64,000 nt of DNA from Bryobacterales bacterium (GTDB taxonomy: Bacteria; Acidobacteriota; Terriglobia; Bryobacterales; Bryobacteraceae): the NCBI GenBank assembly GCA_016721425.1, contig JADKID010000011.1, positions 248,001-312,000 on the forward strand, in the 5' to 3' direction. Position 1 is the first letter of the stretch. Each line of letters begins with the position of its first letter. Both the position numbers and the translations under genes were made by a program. Shown here piece by piece: positions 51,019-59,290 of this stretch. Under the pieces are notes generated by a model. The model was not told where the DNA came from. It searched no databases and saw only the letters and a list, made by a program, of their open reading frames with translations.

Positions 51019-52017
51019 CTACTCGCTGAGTGCCGCTACCAGCGCGCCGCGGGCCGTCGTCTCCAGCGGGTTGCCAGCCATCCGCACCTCGGATACCGGC
51101 ACTGGCAGCGAAACCGTCGCCATCGCCTTCTCGAACTTCTCGCGGAAGCCCTCGGGCAACACGCCGCCGCCGCTCAAAACCAGCGGCACCGGCCGGCCAA
51201 ACTTCGGCACGTTCCGCGAAGACGCGAACGCGTCCTTCAGCCCCTGCACGATGCTCTGGATCATGTCATCGTAGTAGACCGCAATCGCCTGCTGGATCTT
51301 ATCCGTGAAGTGCCCGTTGAAGTGGAATCCCTCTTCCTTGGTCAGCCGCACGCGGTTGATCAGCTCGCCGGTCACACTGGCCGCGCTGGAGTCGATGAAG
51401 TCGCCGCCCTTCGCCAGGCTGAAGCTCAGCACCGGCACGGACATATACGAAAGCGCCACGTTGCACAGGCCGCCGCCGCAGCTGATGCCGATGCCGGTGT
51501 AGTTGGAGTCCTCCAACTCGCTATAAATCACCGCCACGCCCTCGTTGATGCTGCGCACGTCCTTGTAGCCCAGCTGATCCAGAATCTGCCGGATGGTGGC
51601 GTCGTGATACGTCAGATTGTCTTCCACGCCCAGCGGCGGCGCCGGTACGCTGAAGCAGATCTTGGAGCCCTTGTCCGAGTCGCCCAGCACCGTGGCGATG
51701 ATCTCCTTGATCTGAGGCAGGCTCTCCGGCTCGCCCGCGTTCAGGATGCCGCGCGTCATCGGACGCCGGATCTCGCGGCCCAGCAGATCCGCCATGCGCG
51801 CGCTCTCGTCGCCAAAGATCACCAACTGGCCGTCGCTGACGGCATGCGGCACGTGCTCGCGCTTCAGGCTGTTCTCGGTGAGACGGGAGTACGGGATGGC
51901 GACGAACGCGTTCAGCTGCGCCTGCACCTTCTCATCCTGGTTCACCCGGCTGGCCGCGACGATCCGGCTGGTGCCGATGTCGAGTCCGATCGTAGACTGC
52001 GTCTTCTCGTTCTTCAT
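51019..52017 (-). CDS. Actin-like ATPase-fold protein
   Basis: A 332-residue protein of the actin/Hsp70/FtsA-like fold. The phosphate-1 loop is IGLDIGTSRIVAAS (about 10-23). The expected phosphate-2 motif (DIGGGT in MreB/FtsA) is present as GISCGGGLCNVALS, in which the usual Asp is Ser, so ATP hydrolysis may be altered. The adenosine motif LSGGGVLPEGFREKFEKAM is near the C-terminus. There is no membrane segment. It is coupled by ATGA overlap to the upstream amidase gene and ends in a strong terminator. It could be a filament-forming scaffold, as MreB-like proteins often are for wall enzymes. Confidence 0.8.
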   Translation of the reverse strand: MKNEKTQSTIGLDIGTSRIVAASRVNQDEKVQAQLNAFVAIPYSRLTENSLKREHVPHAVSDGQLVIFGDESARMADLLGREIRRPMTRGILNAGEPESLPQIKEIIATVLGDSDKGSKICFSVPAPPLGVEDNLTYHDATIRQILDQLGYKDVRSINEGVAVIYSELEDSNYTGIGISCGGGLCNVALSYMSVPVLSFSLAKGGDFIDSSAASVTGELINRVRLTKEEGFHFNGHFTDKIQQAIAVYYDDMIQSIVQGLKDAFASSRNVPKFGRPVPLVLSGGGVLPEGFREKFEKAMATVSLPVPVSEVRMAGNPLETTARGALVAALSE

Positions 52018-53225
52018 CCTATGTTCTCCTTGGACTTCTCCGTCTTAGCCTTAAATGTCGACAACACCTTCCGGTACCGCTTGAACAGCGCCTCGCGGTA
52101 TTGGGGCACGCTCATTCCATGCGCCGTGGCGTTCTGCCGCAGCTGCTCCTCGCCGAGCGCCAGCCCCTTCCAGAATTGCTCGCCGGTCACTCTCACCAGC
52201 GACGTGTCGTACGTGAAACCGAACAACCACAAACTGGGTGTCGGCAGCGAATAGTTGTTGGGCAGTCCAATCCCCGCGTACGGGAAGTTGGCCGCCCAAT
52301 CGTAGTGATAGCCTGCTTGCATATTATCCGGATTCACCGAAACCTGCGCGTGCGTGGCGCAGTTGGTCACCGGGATTCTGTACTTGGCCCGCAGCATCTC
52401 CGTCAATGCGCGCAGAGCCGTCAATTGCGCCGGAGTGGCTTCTGACCGGTCCGTGCCGGGCTGCGTCAATGCCTCCACGGAGATCCCCAGAAACGCCCGG
52501 TTCAGGCTGATATACGTCCACTCCGCATCCGCCCAAACCGAATACCCCGCATGGTTGGCGCTGTCCGTCTCCCGCACGATCCGCCAGACGCGCCCAAAAC
52601 GATCCACCAGATAGTGATACGCGCGCTCGTTCCTGACATAATCCAGCAGCGCCGCGCCAATCAGCCGGATCCGCCGCGTCTGGTCTTCTTTAAACTCCGC
52701 CTGCGGACTCTCTGTCGTGTGGAAGACGATGCCCGCCGGCATCGTACGCGTCTCCGCCCGGCCGCTGTCCTCAAACCCCCGCGGGTAGACGTCGTAAGTC
52801 CGAGCCTCATTGCCGGTCTCGTAGCGCCGCTCAATCCGCAGCCCGTTCGAGTACGTCTCAAAATCCTTGTTCTGCTCCACTGCCCACACCGACGATGCCG
52901 AGCTCGCCTCCGCCGTACCCACCGTCCCATTGACAATCGGATGCCGGTTCCACAGGAAGCCACTGCCCGTGATCGCTCCCGCCGGCAGCAACAACATAGC
53001 CCCCAGTGCCGCCACCAGCCGTCCAGGATGGCTCCTCAAATGACTGCGCCCCGCCGCCGAAACCGGATTCCACGTGGAGAGATCTCCCACCGTGCGCCGC
53101 AGAAAATGCAGACGCGCCACCGGATCCGAAATGCGGTTGGCCTGCCAGCCGACCACCGCTCGGACCATCGGGTTGGGTGCTTTGCCCTGGATGGGTGTCA
53201 CGGAAGACAATCTTCCCCTCAGCAT
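52014..53225 (-). CDS. N-acetylmuramoyl-L-alanine amidase (Amidase_2/PGRP-like), membrane-anchored
   Basis: A 403-residue protein with the Amidase_2 fold. Zinc-type His residues are in VFHTTES, NHAGYS and TNCATHAQVSVNPDNM. Other hallmarks are YHYLVDRFGRVWRIV and EWTYISLNRAFLGISVEA. A hydrophobic segment near residue 75 (VAALGAMLLLPAGAITGSGFLW) is probably a membrane anchor after a basic N-terminus, so the enzyme faces the periplasm. The start is ATG 53225; a TTG at 53246 extends the frame by seven residues and cannot be excluded. It overlaps the actin-like gene by 4 bases, implying joint production. Confidence 0.85.
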   Translation of the reverse strand: MLRGRLSSVTPIQGKAPNPMVRAVVGWQANRISDPVARLHFLRRTVGDLSTWNPVSAAGRSHLRSHPGRLVAALGAMLLLPAGAITGSGFLWNRHPIVNGTVGTAEASSASSVWAVEQNKDFETYSNGLRIERRYETGNEARTYDVYPRGFEDSGRAETRTMPAGIVFHTTESPQAEFKEDQTRRIRLIGAALLDYVRNERAYHYLVDRFGRVWRIVRETDSANHAGYSVWADAEWTYISLNRAFLGISVEALTQPGTDRSEATPAQLTALRALTEMLRAKYRIPVTNCATHAQVSVNPDNMQAGYHYDWAANFPYAGIGLPNNYSLPTPSLWLFGFTYDTSLVRVTGEQFWKGLALGEEQLRQNATAHGMSVPQYREALFKRYRKVLSTFKAKTEKSKENIG

Positions 53226-53335
53226 ATTATCGTCGGGATCGGCCAAGAACGTTATTATGACGCGTTCGTACGATGATGGCAGAATCAGAATATGCGGATT
53301 TGTTCGCGGATCACCCCGCCCGGAGGCGCCCGATA

Positions 53336-54319
53336 GTGCAGAAGGTGCTGCTGATCTTCACCGGCGGGACCATCGGGATGAAGATCGACCCCGCCACCGG
53401 TGGCGCCATCCCCGCCCTCAGCGGCGAGGAACTGCTAGCCCACGACCCCACTCTCCGCGATCTCGCCGATCTGGAGATCTTCGAGTTCGGCCAGTACCCC
53501 GGCCCGCACATGACCCCGCCGCGCATGTGGGCCCTCTCCGAGTTGCTGCGCCGCGAGCTCCGCCGGCCCGAGCTCGCCGGCGCCGTCGTCACACACGGCA
53601 CCGATACCCTGGAAGAAACCGCCTACCTCCTCGATCTCCGCCACACCTCCAACAAGCCCGTCGCCGTCGTCGGCGCCATGCGCACCATCACCGAGCCCGG
53701 CTTCGACGGCCCCGCCAACCTCTCCGCCGCCATCCGCACCGTGCTCGCCCCCCGCGCCTGCGGCCAGGGCGTCTTCGTCGTCATGAACCAGGTCATCCAC
53801 CCCGCCTCCGAGGCCACCAAGACGGATTCCCAGCAACTGGAGACCTTCCAGAGCCCCGTCTTCGGCCCCCTCGGCCACGTCGATGTCGATCGCGTCATCT
53901 TCGGCCGCCGCCTGCTCGATCGCGTGGTCATCGATACGCCAGCCATGGAAGAACGCGTCGATCTCATCCAGATGTACGCCGGCGCCGATAGCCGCTTCAT
54001 CGATTTCGCCCGCCAGAGCGGCGCCCGCGGCATCGTGCTGGAGGGCACCGGACGCGGCAACGTGCCCCCCGCCGCCCTCGCCGGCATCCAAAACGCGCGC
54101 GATGCCGGCCTGCCCGTTGTCATCGCCTCGCGCTGCCTCCACGGCCGCGTCCTCGATACCTACGCCTATGAGGGCAGCGGGCACGATCTGCGCCTGCGCG
54201 GCGTCCTGCTCGCCGGCACCATGAACGCCGCCAAGGCCCGCATCCGCCTCATGCTGGCGCTCGGCAAGTCCACCGACGAGACCGAGCTCAGGGTTTTGAT
54301 GGAGGCTGGCGCGTACTGA
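53336..54319 (+). CDS. L-asparaginase (type I/II asparaginase family)
   Basis: A 327-residue enzyme hydrolysing asparagine to aspartate and ammonia. The first catalytic Thr is in IFTGGTIGMK, the second in THGTDTLEETAY, and GAMRTITEPGFDGPANL follows. The C-terminal segment LEGTGRGNVPPAALAGIQNA and VIASRCLHGRV fit the family. GTG 53336 has GGAGG about ten bases upstream and gives the canonical short N-terminus; an ATG at 53273 adds 21 residues and lacks a ribosome-binding site. No signal peptide is apparent, so it is likely cytosolic. Its 3' end overlaps the convergent membrane protein gene by 32 bases. Confidence 0.92.
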   Translation: MQKVLLIFTGGTIGMKIDPATGGAIPALSGEELLAHDPTLRDLADLEIFEFGQYPGPHMTPPRMWALSELLRRELRRPELAGAVVTHGTDTLEETAYLLDLRHTSNKPVAVVGAMRTITEPGFDGPANLSAAIRTVLAPRACGQGVFVVMNQVIHPASEATKTDSQQLETFQSPVFGPLGHVDVDRVIFGRRLLDRVVIDTPAMEERVDLIQMYAGADSRFIDFARQSGARGIVLEGTGRGNVPPAALAGIQNARDAGLPVVIASRCLHGRVLDTYAYEGSGHDLRLRGVLLAGTMNAAKARIRLMLALGKSTDETELRVLMEAGAY

Positions 54320-56012
54320 AGCCGAACTCTTCCACGGCCACGCCCAGCCCGCGCGGATCGGCCGTGCGCGGGCGGAACCCCTCGGGCACCGTCAGCTCCA
54401 CGCGCACCTGCCGCTCCAGCCCGGCGGGCACGGCCAAAACGCCACTCTGGCTGCCCTTGCCGCGGAAGCGCATCTCGCCCAGCGCCACGCCGTCCAGCGC
54501 CACCACCACCGCGGTCTCCTGCTGCTCCGGCGGCATCAGCACCTGCAACTGGAATTCGGTCGCCCCCGCCGGTTGCTGCAGCACGGCTGTCGCCCGCGGC
54601 GTGCTCCACCGATACCCCTTGTCTGCTCCGTGCCACCCCTCGGTCAGCGCCCACACCGGATCCAGCCCGTTCATCCGGAAATAGGCGGGATACGCCGCAT
54701 CCGGACGCCGCTCCATGGCGCGCAGTTGCCGGCCGAGCGGATCCCAGCCCAGCAGCACCGCCGGAGCCGCCGGCACGCCCGCGCGATCCTGATCCGTCCG
54801 GATCTGCTGCAACGTCACGTTCTTCGGCGGATAGAAATACCGCAGCGCGCTCTCGATGCCCCAGTCCGGCAGCCCCGCCGGGCTGGCCTCAAACACAAAC
54901 TCGCGGGTGTTGGGGTGGGCCTTCACAATCTCCGCCAGCGCCGTCAGATAGGGCCGGTTCTCGTCCGCTTCGTGGAGATTGTCAGACCGCCGCGTGCGCA
55001 GCGCCAGATAGTCCGCCGGCAGCCAGATCAGGAAGAACCCGAGGATCGCAAGCCGGCCCCATCGCTCAAACAGCGCCGCTACCGCCACCGCCGCGCCCAG
55101 CATCGGCACGTACAGGTAGGTGTCGTTCAGATGCCCCGGCAACAGCAGCATCGGGCACAGCAACACCCAGAACGCCGCGCACCCAAACTGCAACCGCCGG
55201 TCTTTTCCAAACCACGGTGCTACCAGCAGCACCAGGCCCGCCCACGGGATCAGGAACACCCGCGAGGCGTAGTACCGCACCGTCTGCCACAACGCGCCGC
55301 CCGTCGCCGCAAACTGATACTCCGTCTGGCTGCCGCCCCGGAAGCTCAGCAGCCCCTGCACGCCAAACCATGCCGATACCGCCAGAAACGGCAACAACCG
55401 CCGCCACTCCTTCCGTTCCGCCAGCAAAATCTCATACAGGCCCAGCACCGCCGGCAGCATGATCGCCGTCTCCTTCCAGCGGTACGCCAGGAAGAAAAAG
55501 ACGAAGCTCGCCATCCAGCGGCGGTCCATCCACAATAGAAAGCTGATCAGGCAAAACAGCCCGCAGCCCAGGTCGAACACAAACGCCGGATTCCAGAAGA
55601 TGCGGAACACCGCCATGTTCAGCGTGAAGAACACCACCACGGCCGCCGCCGCAGCCACGCCAAACCGCAGCCGCCGCAACACCATCCACAGCACCCACGC
55701 CGCCGCCAGATGGTACACCTGAACGGCAGCCAGAAACGGCCAGTAGGTGAGCCCCACCGCCTTCTCCATCAGGTGGTAGTGCAGATGCCCCAGCGGCCGG
55801 AACAGGTGAGGATAAAACTCCGGCGAGAGCGCGCCCGCCACAAAGCTCGTCCACGCGCCCTTCGTGCACCAGCTCAAGTGCGCGAAATCGTCGTGCTGGA
55901 AATAGCCGTGGTACGACGCCTTATTGATCAGCAGGAAAAGCGCCGCCAACAGCGCCATCAGCGCGGCGCCGGTCTTCCTCGAAACGGCCCTCGTGGAGAA
56001 CTGCTCAGACAA
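54288..56012 (-). CDS. GT-C-like polytopic membrane protein
   Basis: A 574-residue protein with roughly ten membrane helices in the first 370 residues and a soluble C-terminal beta-rich domain. The first loop after helix 1 carries YFQHDDFAHLSW with an acidic DD pair, like the catalytic loop of GT-C membrane glycosyltransferases. The C-terminal domain (from about 375) resembles carbohydrate-binding or jelly-roll modules (RVELTVPEGFRPRTA). TTG 56012 is the start, three bases after apbE; ATG 55958 is an alternative. Acceptor and donor are unknown. It is last in the Gfo/SUMF1/ApbE operon and overlaps the asparaginase gene end. Confidence 0.7.
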   Translation of the reverse strand: MSEQFSTRAVSRKTGAALMALLAALFLLINKASYHGYFQHDDFAHLSWCTKGAWTSFVAGALSPEFYPHLFRPLGHLHYHLMEKAVGLTYWPFLAAVQVYHLAAAWVLWMVLRRLRFGVAAAAAVVVFFTLNMAVFRIFWNPAFVFDLGCGLFCLISFLLWMDRRWMASFVFFFLAYRWKETAIMLPAVLGLYEILLAERKEWRRLLPFLAVSAWFGVQGLLSFRGGSQTEYQFAATGGALWQTVRYYASRVFLIPWAGLVLLVAPWFGKDRRLQFGCAAFWVLLCPMLLLPGHLNDTYLYVPMLGAAVAVAALFERWGRLAILGFFLIWLPADYLALRTRRSDNLHEADENRPYLTALAEIVKAHPNTREFVFEASPAGLPDWGIESALRYFYPPKNVTLQQIRTDQDRAGVPAAPAVLLGWDPLGRQLRAMERRPDAAYPAYFRMNGLDPVWALTEGWHGADKGYRWSTPRATAVLQQPAGATEFQLQVLMPPEQQETAVVVALDGVALGEMRFRGKGSQSGVLAVPAGLERQVRVELTVPEGFRPRTADPRGLGVAVEEFGFSTRQPPSKP

Positions 56013-56015
56013 TCT

Positions 56016-56771
56016 TCAGGATACCCGGCGGAACCACGCCCGCGCGTGATGCCGCGCCGCCAGCTTCTGCCCCTCCGCCTCGCCCAACACACGGAGCGCC
56101 GTCGCCAGCGCGTCGGCCTGCATGCCAGTCCGCGCCACCACCGATACCAGCCACACCCCTTCCACCGACGCCCCGCTGCGCGCGTCGAAGATGTGCCGCT
56201 GTACCGTATCGCCCGAGGTCGAGGCCGCGCACCGCTTCAGCGTCAGCGTCTCGCCGCTGGCCTCCAGCTTGATTTGCCACGCCCCATCCCCGCACACCAC
56301 GTCGCCGCTCATCGCCGCCATCGCCCGCCCGCAGCCGTGCGCGCGGAACACGCGCAGCATCTCGTCCCCCGCATAGCCCTTGCCAATCGCGCCCAGGTCC
56401 AGCTTCATCCCCGGCTTCTTCAGCCGCACCCGGCGGCCCCGCATCTCGATGTCCCGAAACGTCGAATGGCGCGTCCGGTCCCCAATGGTGACATCGAACG
56501 CGCCATTTGTTTCAAACGCCATCCGCTGCGCATGTTCCAGCACGCGAAACAGATCTTCGCTCACCTCGGCCTCGCCCGCGCGGCACAGCCGCATCAGCTC
56601 GCTCTCCGGCTTGTAATGCGAAAGCCGCCCGTCCAGCTCCCGGATCCGCGCAAACCCCGCCTGAAATGCCTGATACGCCTGCTCCGGATGCCGCGTCTCG
56701 ATCACCGCGCGCACCAGCGTGCCCATGCACGGCTCCACCTGCTCTACGCGCTCAGGGCTCGACTTCCACAC
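56016..56771 (-). CDS. apbE: FAD:protein FMN transferase (ApbE family)
   Basis: A 251-residue flavin transferase that attaches FMN covalently to Thr/Ser residues of target proteins. Motifs are MGTLVRAVIE, LDLGAIGKGYAGDEM (FAD-binding), GDVVCGDG, ASTSGDTVQRHI, and ADALATAL near the C-terminus with the Mg2+-site Asp/Thr. It lacks a lipoprotein signal and is at the short end of the family. GTG 56771 is the start, inside the end of the preceding gene by 20 bases. Its target is unclear: no NqrB/C, RnfG or fumarate-reductase-type flavoprotein lies in the window. Confidence 0.88.
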   Translation of the reverse strand: MWKSSPERVEQVEPCMGTLVRAVIETRHPEQAYQAFQAGFARIRELDGRLSHYKPESELMRLCRAGEAEVSEDLFRVLEHAQRMAFETNGAFDVTIGDRTRHSTFRDIEMRGRRVRLKKPGMKLDLGAIGKGYAGDEMLRVFRAHGCGRAMAAMSGDVVCGDGAWQIKLEASGETLTLKRCAASTSGDTVQRHIFDARSGASVEGVWLVSVVARTGMQADALATALRVLGEAEGQKLAARHHARAWFRRVS

Positions 56772-57708
56772 CGTTGTTCCAGATCGAATCCATCTCCGCC
56801 GCCGACGGCGTCTTCAATGGCCGCACCACGCGGAACCCCAGCCACTGCGCATCCGTGAGATACCAGATGCTCTTCGGCAACTGCGGGTCCTGCATCTTCC
56901 AGCTCCGGTCCGACGCCACCCGCGCCGTGCAGCTCAACTGGTCCGCTTTGTCGTTCCACGATCCGCCCCGCACCGCGTGTGGATAGGCCGTCTTCGATTT
57001 GGTCCACGGCGCCTTCTGCGCACCCGCCGCATACGGCACATACGCATCCAGAGTCCACTCCATCACGTTGCCCAGCATGTCATAGAGGCCCCACGCGTTC
57101 GGCTGCTTCGTGCCCACCTTCGCGTACTTGCCCTTGCTGTTGGCCTCGTACCACGCCACATCTTCGATCTTCGCCGCCGCCCCGTCCGCCCGGCACGCAT
57201 ACTCCCACTCCGCCTCGGTGGGCAGTCGGTAGAAGTGCCCCGTGCGCGCGCTCAGCCACTGCGCGTACTTGTTCGCCGCGTGCTGCGTCATCGAGATCGC
57301 CGGATACCCGTTGATCCCCATGCCGAAACTCATCTCCATATACGGACGCGTGGGATGGCTCACCGCGTCGGCCTGCGCATCCTTGATCTCCGCCGTGGCG
57401 AACTGGAACAGCCGGTACTGGTCCCACGTCACCTCGTACTTGCCCATCCAGAACGGCTCCACCGTCACCGCATGCACCGGCTGCTCGTCCGGCTTGCCCG
57501 CCGAGCCCATCTGGAAGGTCCCGCCCGGAATCGGCACCATCTCGTAAGCAGCATCGGAGCCCGGGATCGGCGCCTTGTACGCCTTCATCTCGGCCGGCGT
57601 CTTCTCCACGGATTTCGCCACGATCCTCTGCCGCAGCGCCTCCACCAGCGCCTGATCATCCGCTGGCGGCGCGGCGGCCGCCGCCAGGGCGAGTATCCAT
57701 ATCATCAT
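56752..57708 (-). CDS. Formylglycine-generating enzyme-like (SUMF1 domain) exported protein
   Basis: A 318-residue exported protein with signal peptide (MMIWILALAAAAAPPAD). The SUMF1 fold is shown by MVPIPGGTFQMGSAGKPDEQP, VTVEPFWMGKYEVTWDQY, LPTEAEWEYACRADG, WGLYDMLGNVMEWTLD and AVRGGSWNDK. In active formylglycine-generating enzymes two Cys occur after GGS; here only CTAR is present and the first Cys is absent, so catalysis by the usual mechanism is unlikely. ATG 57708 is chosen, directly after the upstream oxidoreductase stop, over a longer frame start at 57822. It overlaps apbE by 20 bases. Confidence 0.87.
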   Translation of the reverse strand: MMIWILALAAAAAPPADDQALVEALRQRIVAKSVEKTPAEMKAYKAPIPGSDAAYEMVPIPGGTFQMGSAGKPDEQPVHAVTVEPFWMGKYEVTWDQYRLFQFATAEIKDAQADAVSHPTRPYMEMSFGMGINGYPAISMTQHAANKYAQWLSARTGHFYRLPTEAEWEYACRADGAAAKIEDVAWYEANSKGKYAKVGTKQPNAWGLYDMLGNVMEWTLDAYVPYAAGAQKAPWTKSKTAYPHAVRGGSWNDKADQLSCTARVASDRSWKMQDPQLPKSIWYLTDAQWLGFRVVRPLKTPSAAEMDSIWNNGVEVEP

Positions 57709-57710
57709 CA

Positions 57711-58985
57711 CTAAATGAACTTCGTCTTCCCGGGGATCGCCAGCGGCGGCGGCGCAAACGTGCCGTTCCAATCCACCTTCTCCGGGAAGAGCCGCTCCTG
57801 CGAATTGAGAGCCTGCTCCCACGTGATCTGCTGGCCCGTATACGCCGCCATGCGCCCCATGATCGCCAGCAGCGTCGAGGTCGTCATGCGCTTGCCGTCA
57901 TTCACCGGCTGGCCCTTGCGGATCGACGCAAACAGCACGTCGTGCTCCTGCTGGTACATATCGTTCTTCGCGCCGGAAAACGCCCAGTTGTTCTGACCCT
58001 CAATCCGCGGCAAAGGTCCGCGCCCGATCGTGCACACGCCCTTCGTGCCCAGGATGTAGTCGCCGTTTTCGTTGTAGCAGCTCTCAATCTGCCGCGACGC
58101 CATGAACGCCCGCACATTGTTCGGATACAGGTAGTTCACTTCAAAGTGGTCGTAGATGTTGCCGCCGTTGGCCGGCCACTGCCGCCCGCCCACCGCCACG
58201 CAACTCACCGGCGGCTGATCCTTCATCGCCCATGCGATCTTATCCACGCTGTGCACCGCCTGCTCCACCAGGCTATCGCCGCACAACCACGTGTAGTTGT
58301 ACCAGTTGCGGATCTGCCACTCCACGTCGCTGATCCCCGCCGGCCGCGTCTCCGCCGGCGGCATCGGCTTGACCGGGCTCGTATAGTACGTCGCGTAATA
58401 CGCCACAATGTCGCCGATCGCCCCGCCCGCCACCTGGTCGAACGCCGCTTGGATATAGTTCGAATACCGCCAGCAGAAGCCCGCCACCAGCGACAGGTTC
58501 TTCTTCGCCGCCATCTCCGAGGTCTCCAGCACGGAGCGCACGCCAATCGCGTCCACCGCCACCGGCTTCTCGCAGAACACGTGCTTGCCCGCCTCAATCG
58601 CATACCGCAGATGCATCGGGCGGAATCCGGGAGGCGTCGCCAGCAACACCACATCCACCCCGCTGTCGATCACCTTCTGGTAAGCGTCCAGCCCGGTGAA
58701 CTTGCCGGTCTCCTCCACCTTCACCTTCGGCCCCGCCGCCTTCTGCAGCCGCGCCAGGCTCTGGTTGATCCGGTCCATATCGATGTCGGCCACCGCGGTC
58801 AGCTCGGCGTAGTCATCCGCCTTCAGCGCCTGTGCCGCCGCGCCCGTGCCGCGCCCGCCACAGCCCACGAGCCCTACCTTCAGTGCACGCGCACTCTGTG
58901 CGCCGGAGACGATCGCGGGGAACGCCAGCGCGCCGGTCTTCAGGAAACCGCGCCGCCCGGCCAGCCCCTCTGCTGGTAACTTCAT
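57711..58985 (-). CDS. Gfo/Idh/MocA-family oxidoreductase with Tat signal
   Basis: A 424-residue NAD(P)-dependent oxidoreductase-type protein. A twin-arginine signal (GRRGFLKTGALAFPAIVSG) exports it folded with its cofactor. The Rossmann motif is VGLVGCGGRGTGAAAQAL. The conserved EKP of the family is in FCEKPVAVDA, a likely catalytic site. LVAGFCWRYSNYIQAAFDQVAGGAIGD is typical of the planctomycete/acidobacterial exported group. It is the first gene of the SUMF1/ApbE/GT-C operon, whose spacing is 2, -20 and 3 bases. Substrate is likely a sugar or inositol derivative; unknown. Confidence 0.9.
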   Translation of the reverse strand: MKLPAEGLAGRRGFLKTGALAFPAIVSGAQSARALKVGLVGCGGRGTGAAAQALKADDYAELTAVADIDMDRINQSLARLQKAAGPKVKVEETGKFTGLDAYQKVIDSGVDVVLLATPPGFRPMHLRYAIEAGKHVFCEKPVAVDAIGVRSVLETSEMAAKKNLSLVAGFCWRYSNYIQAAFDQVAGGAIGDIVAYYATYYTSPVKPMPPAETRPAGISDVEWQIRNWYNYTWLCGDSLVEQAVHSVDKIAWAMKDQPPVSCVAVGGRQWPANGGNIYDHFEVNYLYPNNVRAFMASRQIESCYNENGDYILGTKGVCTIGRGPLPRIEGQNNWAFSGAKNDMYQQEHDVLFASIRKGQPVNDGKRMTTSTLLAIMGRMAAYTGQQITWEQALNSQERLFPEKVDWNGTFAPPPLAIPGKTKFI

Positions 58986-59038
58986 ATGGCTATTCTACAA
59001 GCATGGCGGGAACCCCGCTTCTGAGGTCACCGCTATAG

Positions 59039-59173
59039 AGCCTGGTCGATTTTCTGGCGAAACCATATAGACCACAGCCTATTTGCAGCGAGGCGCGGAC
59101 GCGATATATCGAGGCTCTGCACGCCGCCGACCGTCACGACATCGGCCCGCTGCTACTGTTCTCGCGAACGTAG
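59039..59173 (+). pseudogene. C-terminal remnant of a Fic-domain (mobile mystery protein B-like) gene
   Basis: Translation from the in-frame stop at 59036-59038 to the stop at 59171-59173 ends in TRYIEALHAADRHDIGPLLL, FSRT. This tail closely resembles the conserved end of Fic-family 'mobile mystery protein B' (YxxALxAADxxDxxPLLxFxR). No start codon or upstream Fic catalytic motif HPFxxGNGR is present. It occupies the middle of a 305-bp gap between the Gfo/Idh gene and the cytochrome operon; the remainder holds only the promoter noted below. Confidence 0.5.
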
Positions 59174-59229
59174 GCGCCCGTACTTCACCGTTTTGCCACT
59201 AGTACAAACCAAGTAACGCTTTTCCCATA

Positions 59230-59259
59230 TTGGCCGAAAGCCCCGCCTGCACCTATACT
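59230..59259 (+). promoter_or_regulatory. Candidate sigma-70 promoter of the cytochrome/CRTAC1 operon
   Basis: TTGGCC, then 18 bases, then TATACT, followed by an AT-rich start region and the ATG at 59291, 31 bases after the -10. The leader contains no clear Shine-Dalgarno beyond AAAGAGC. Confidence 0.55.
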
Positions 59260-59290
59260 CCTTAATGTACTTTAAAGAGCTTCAGGTCTT

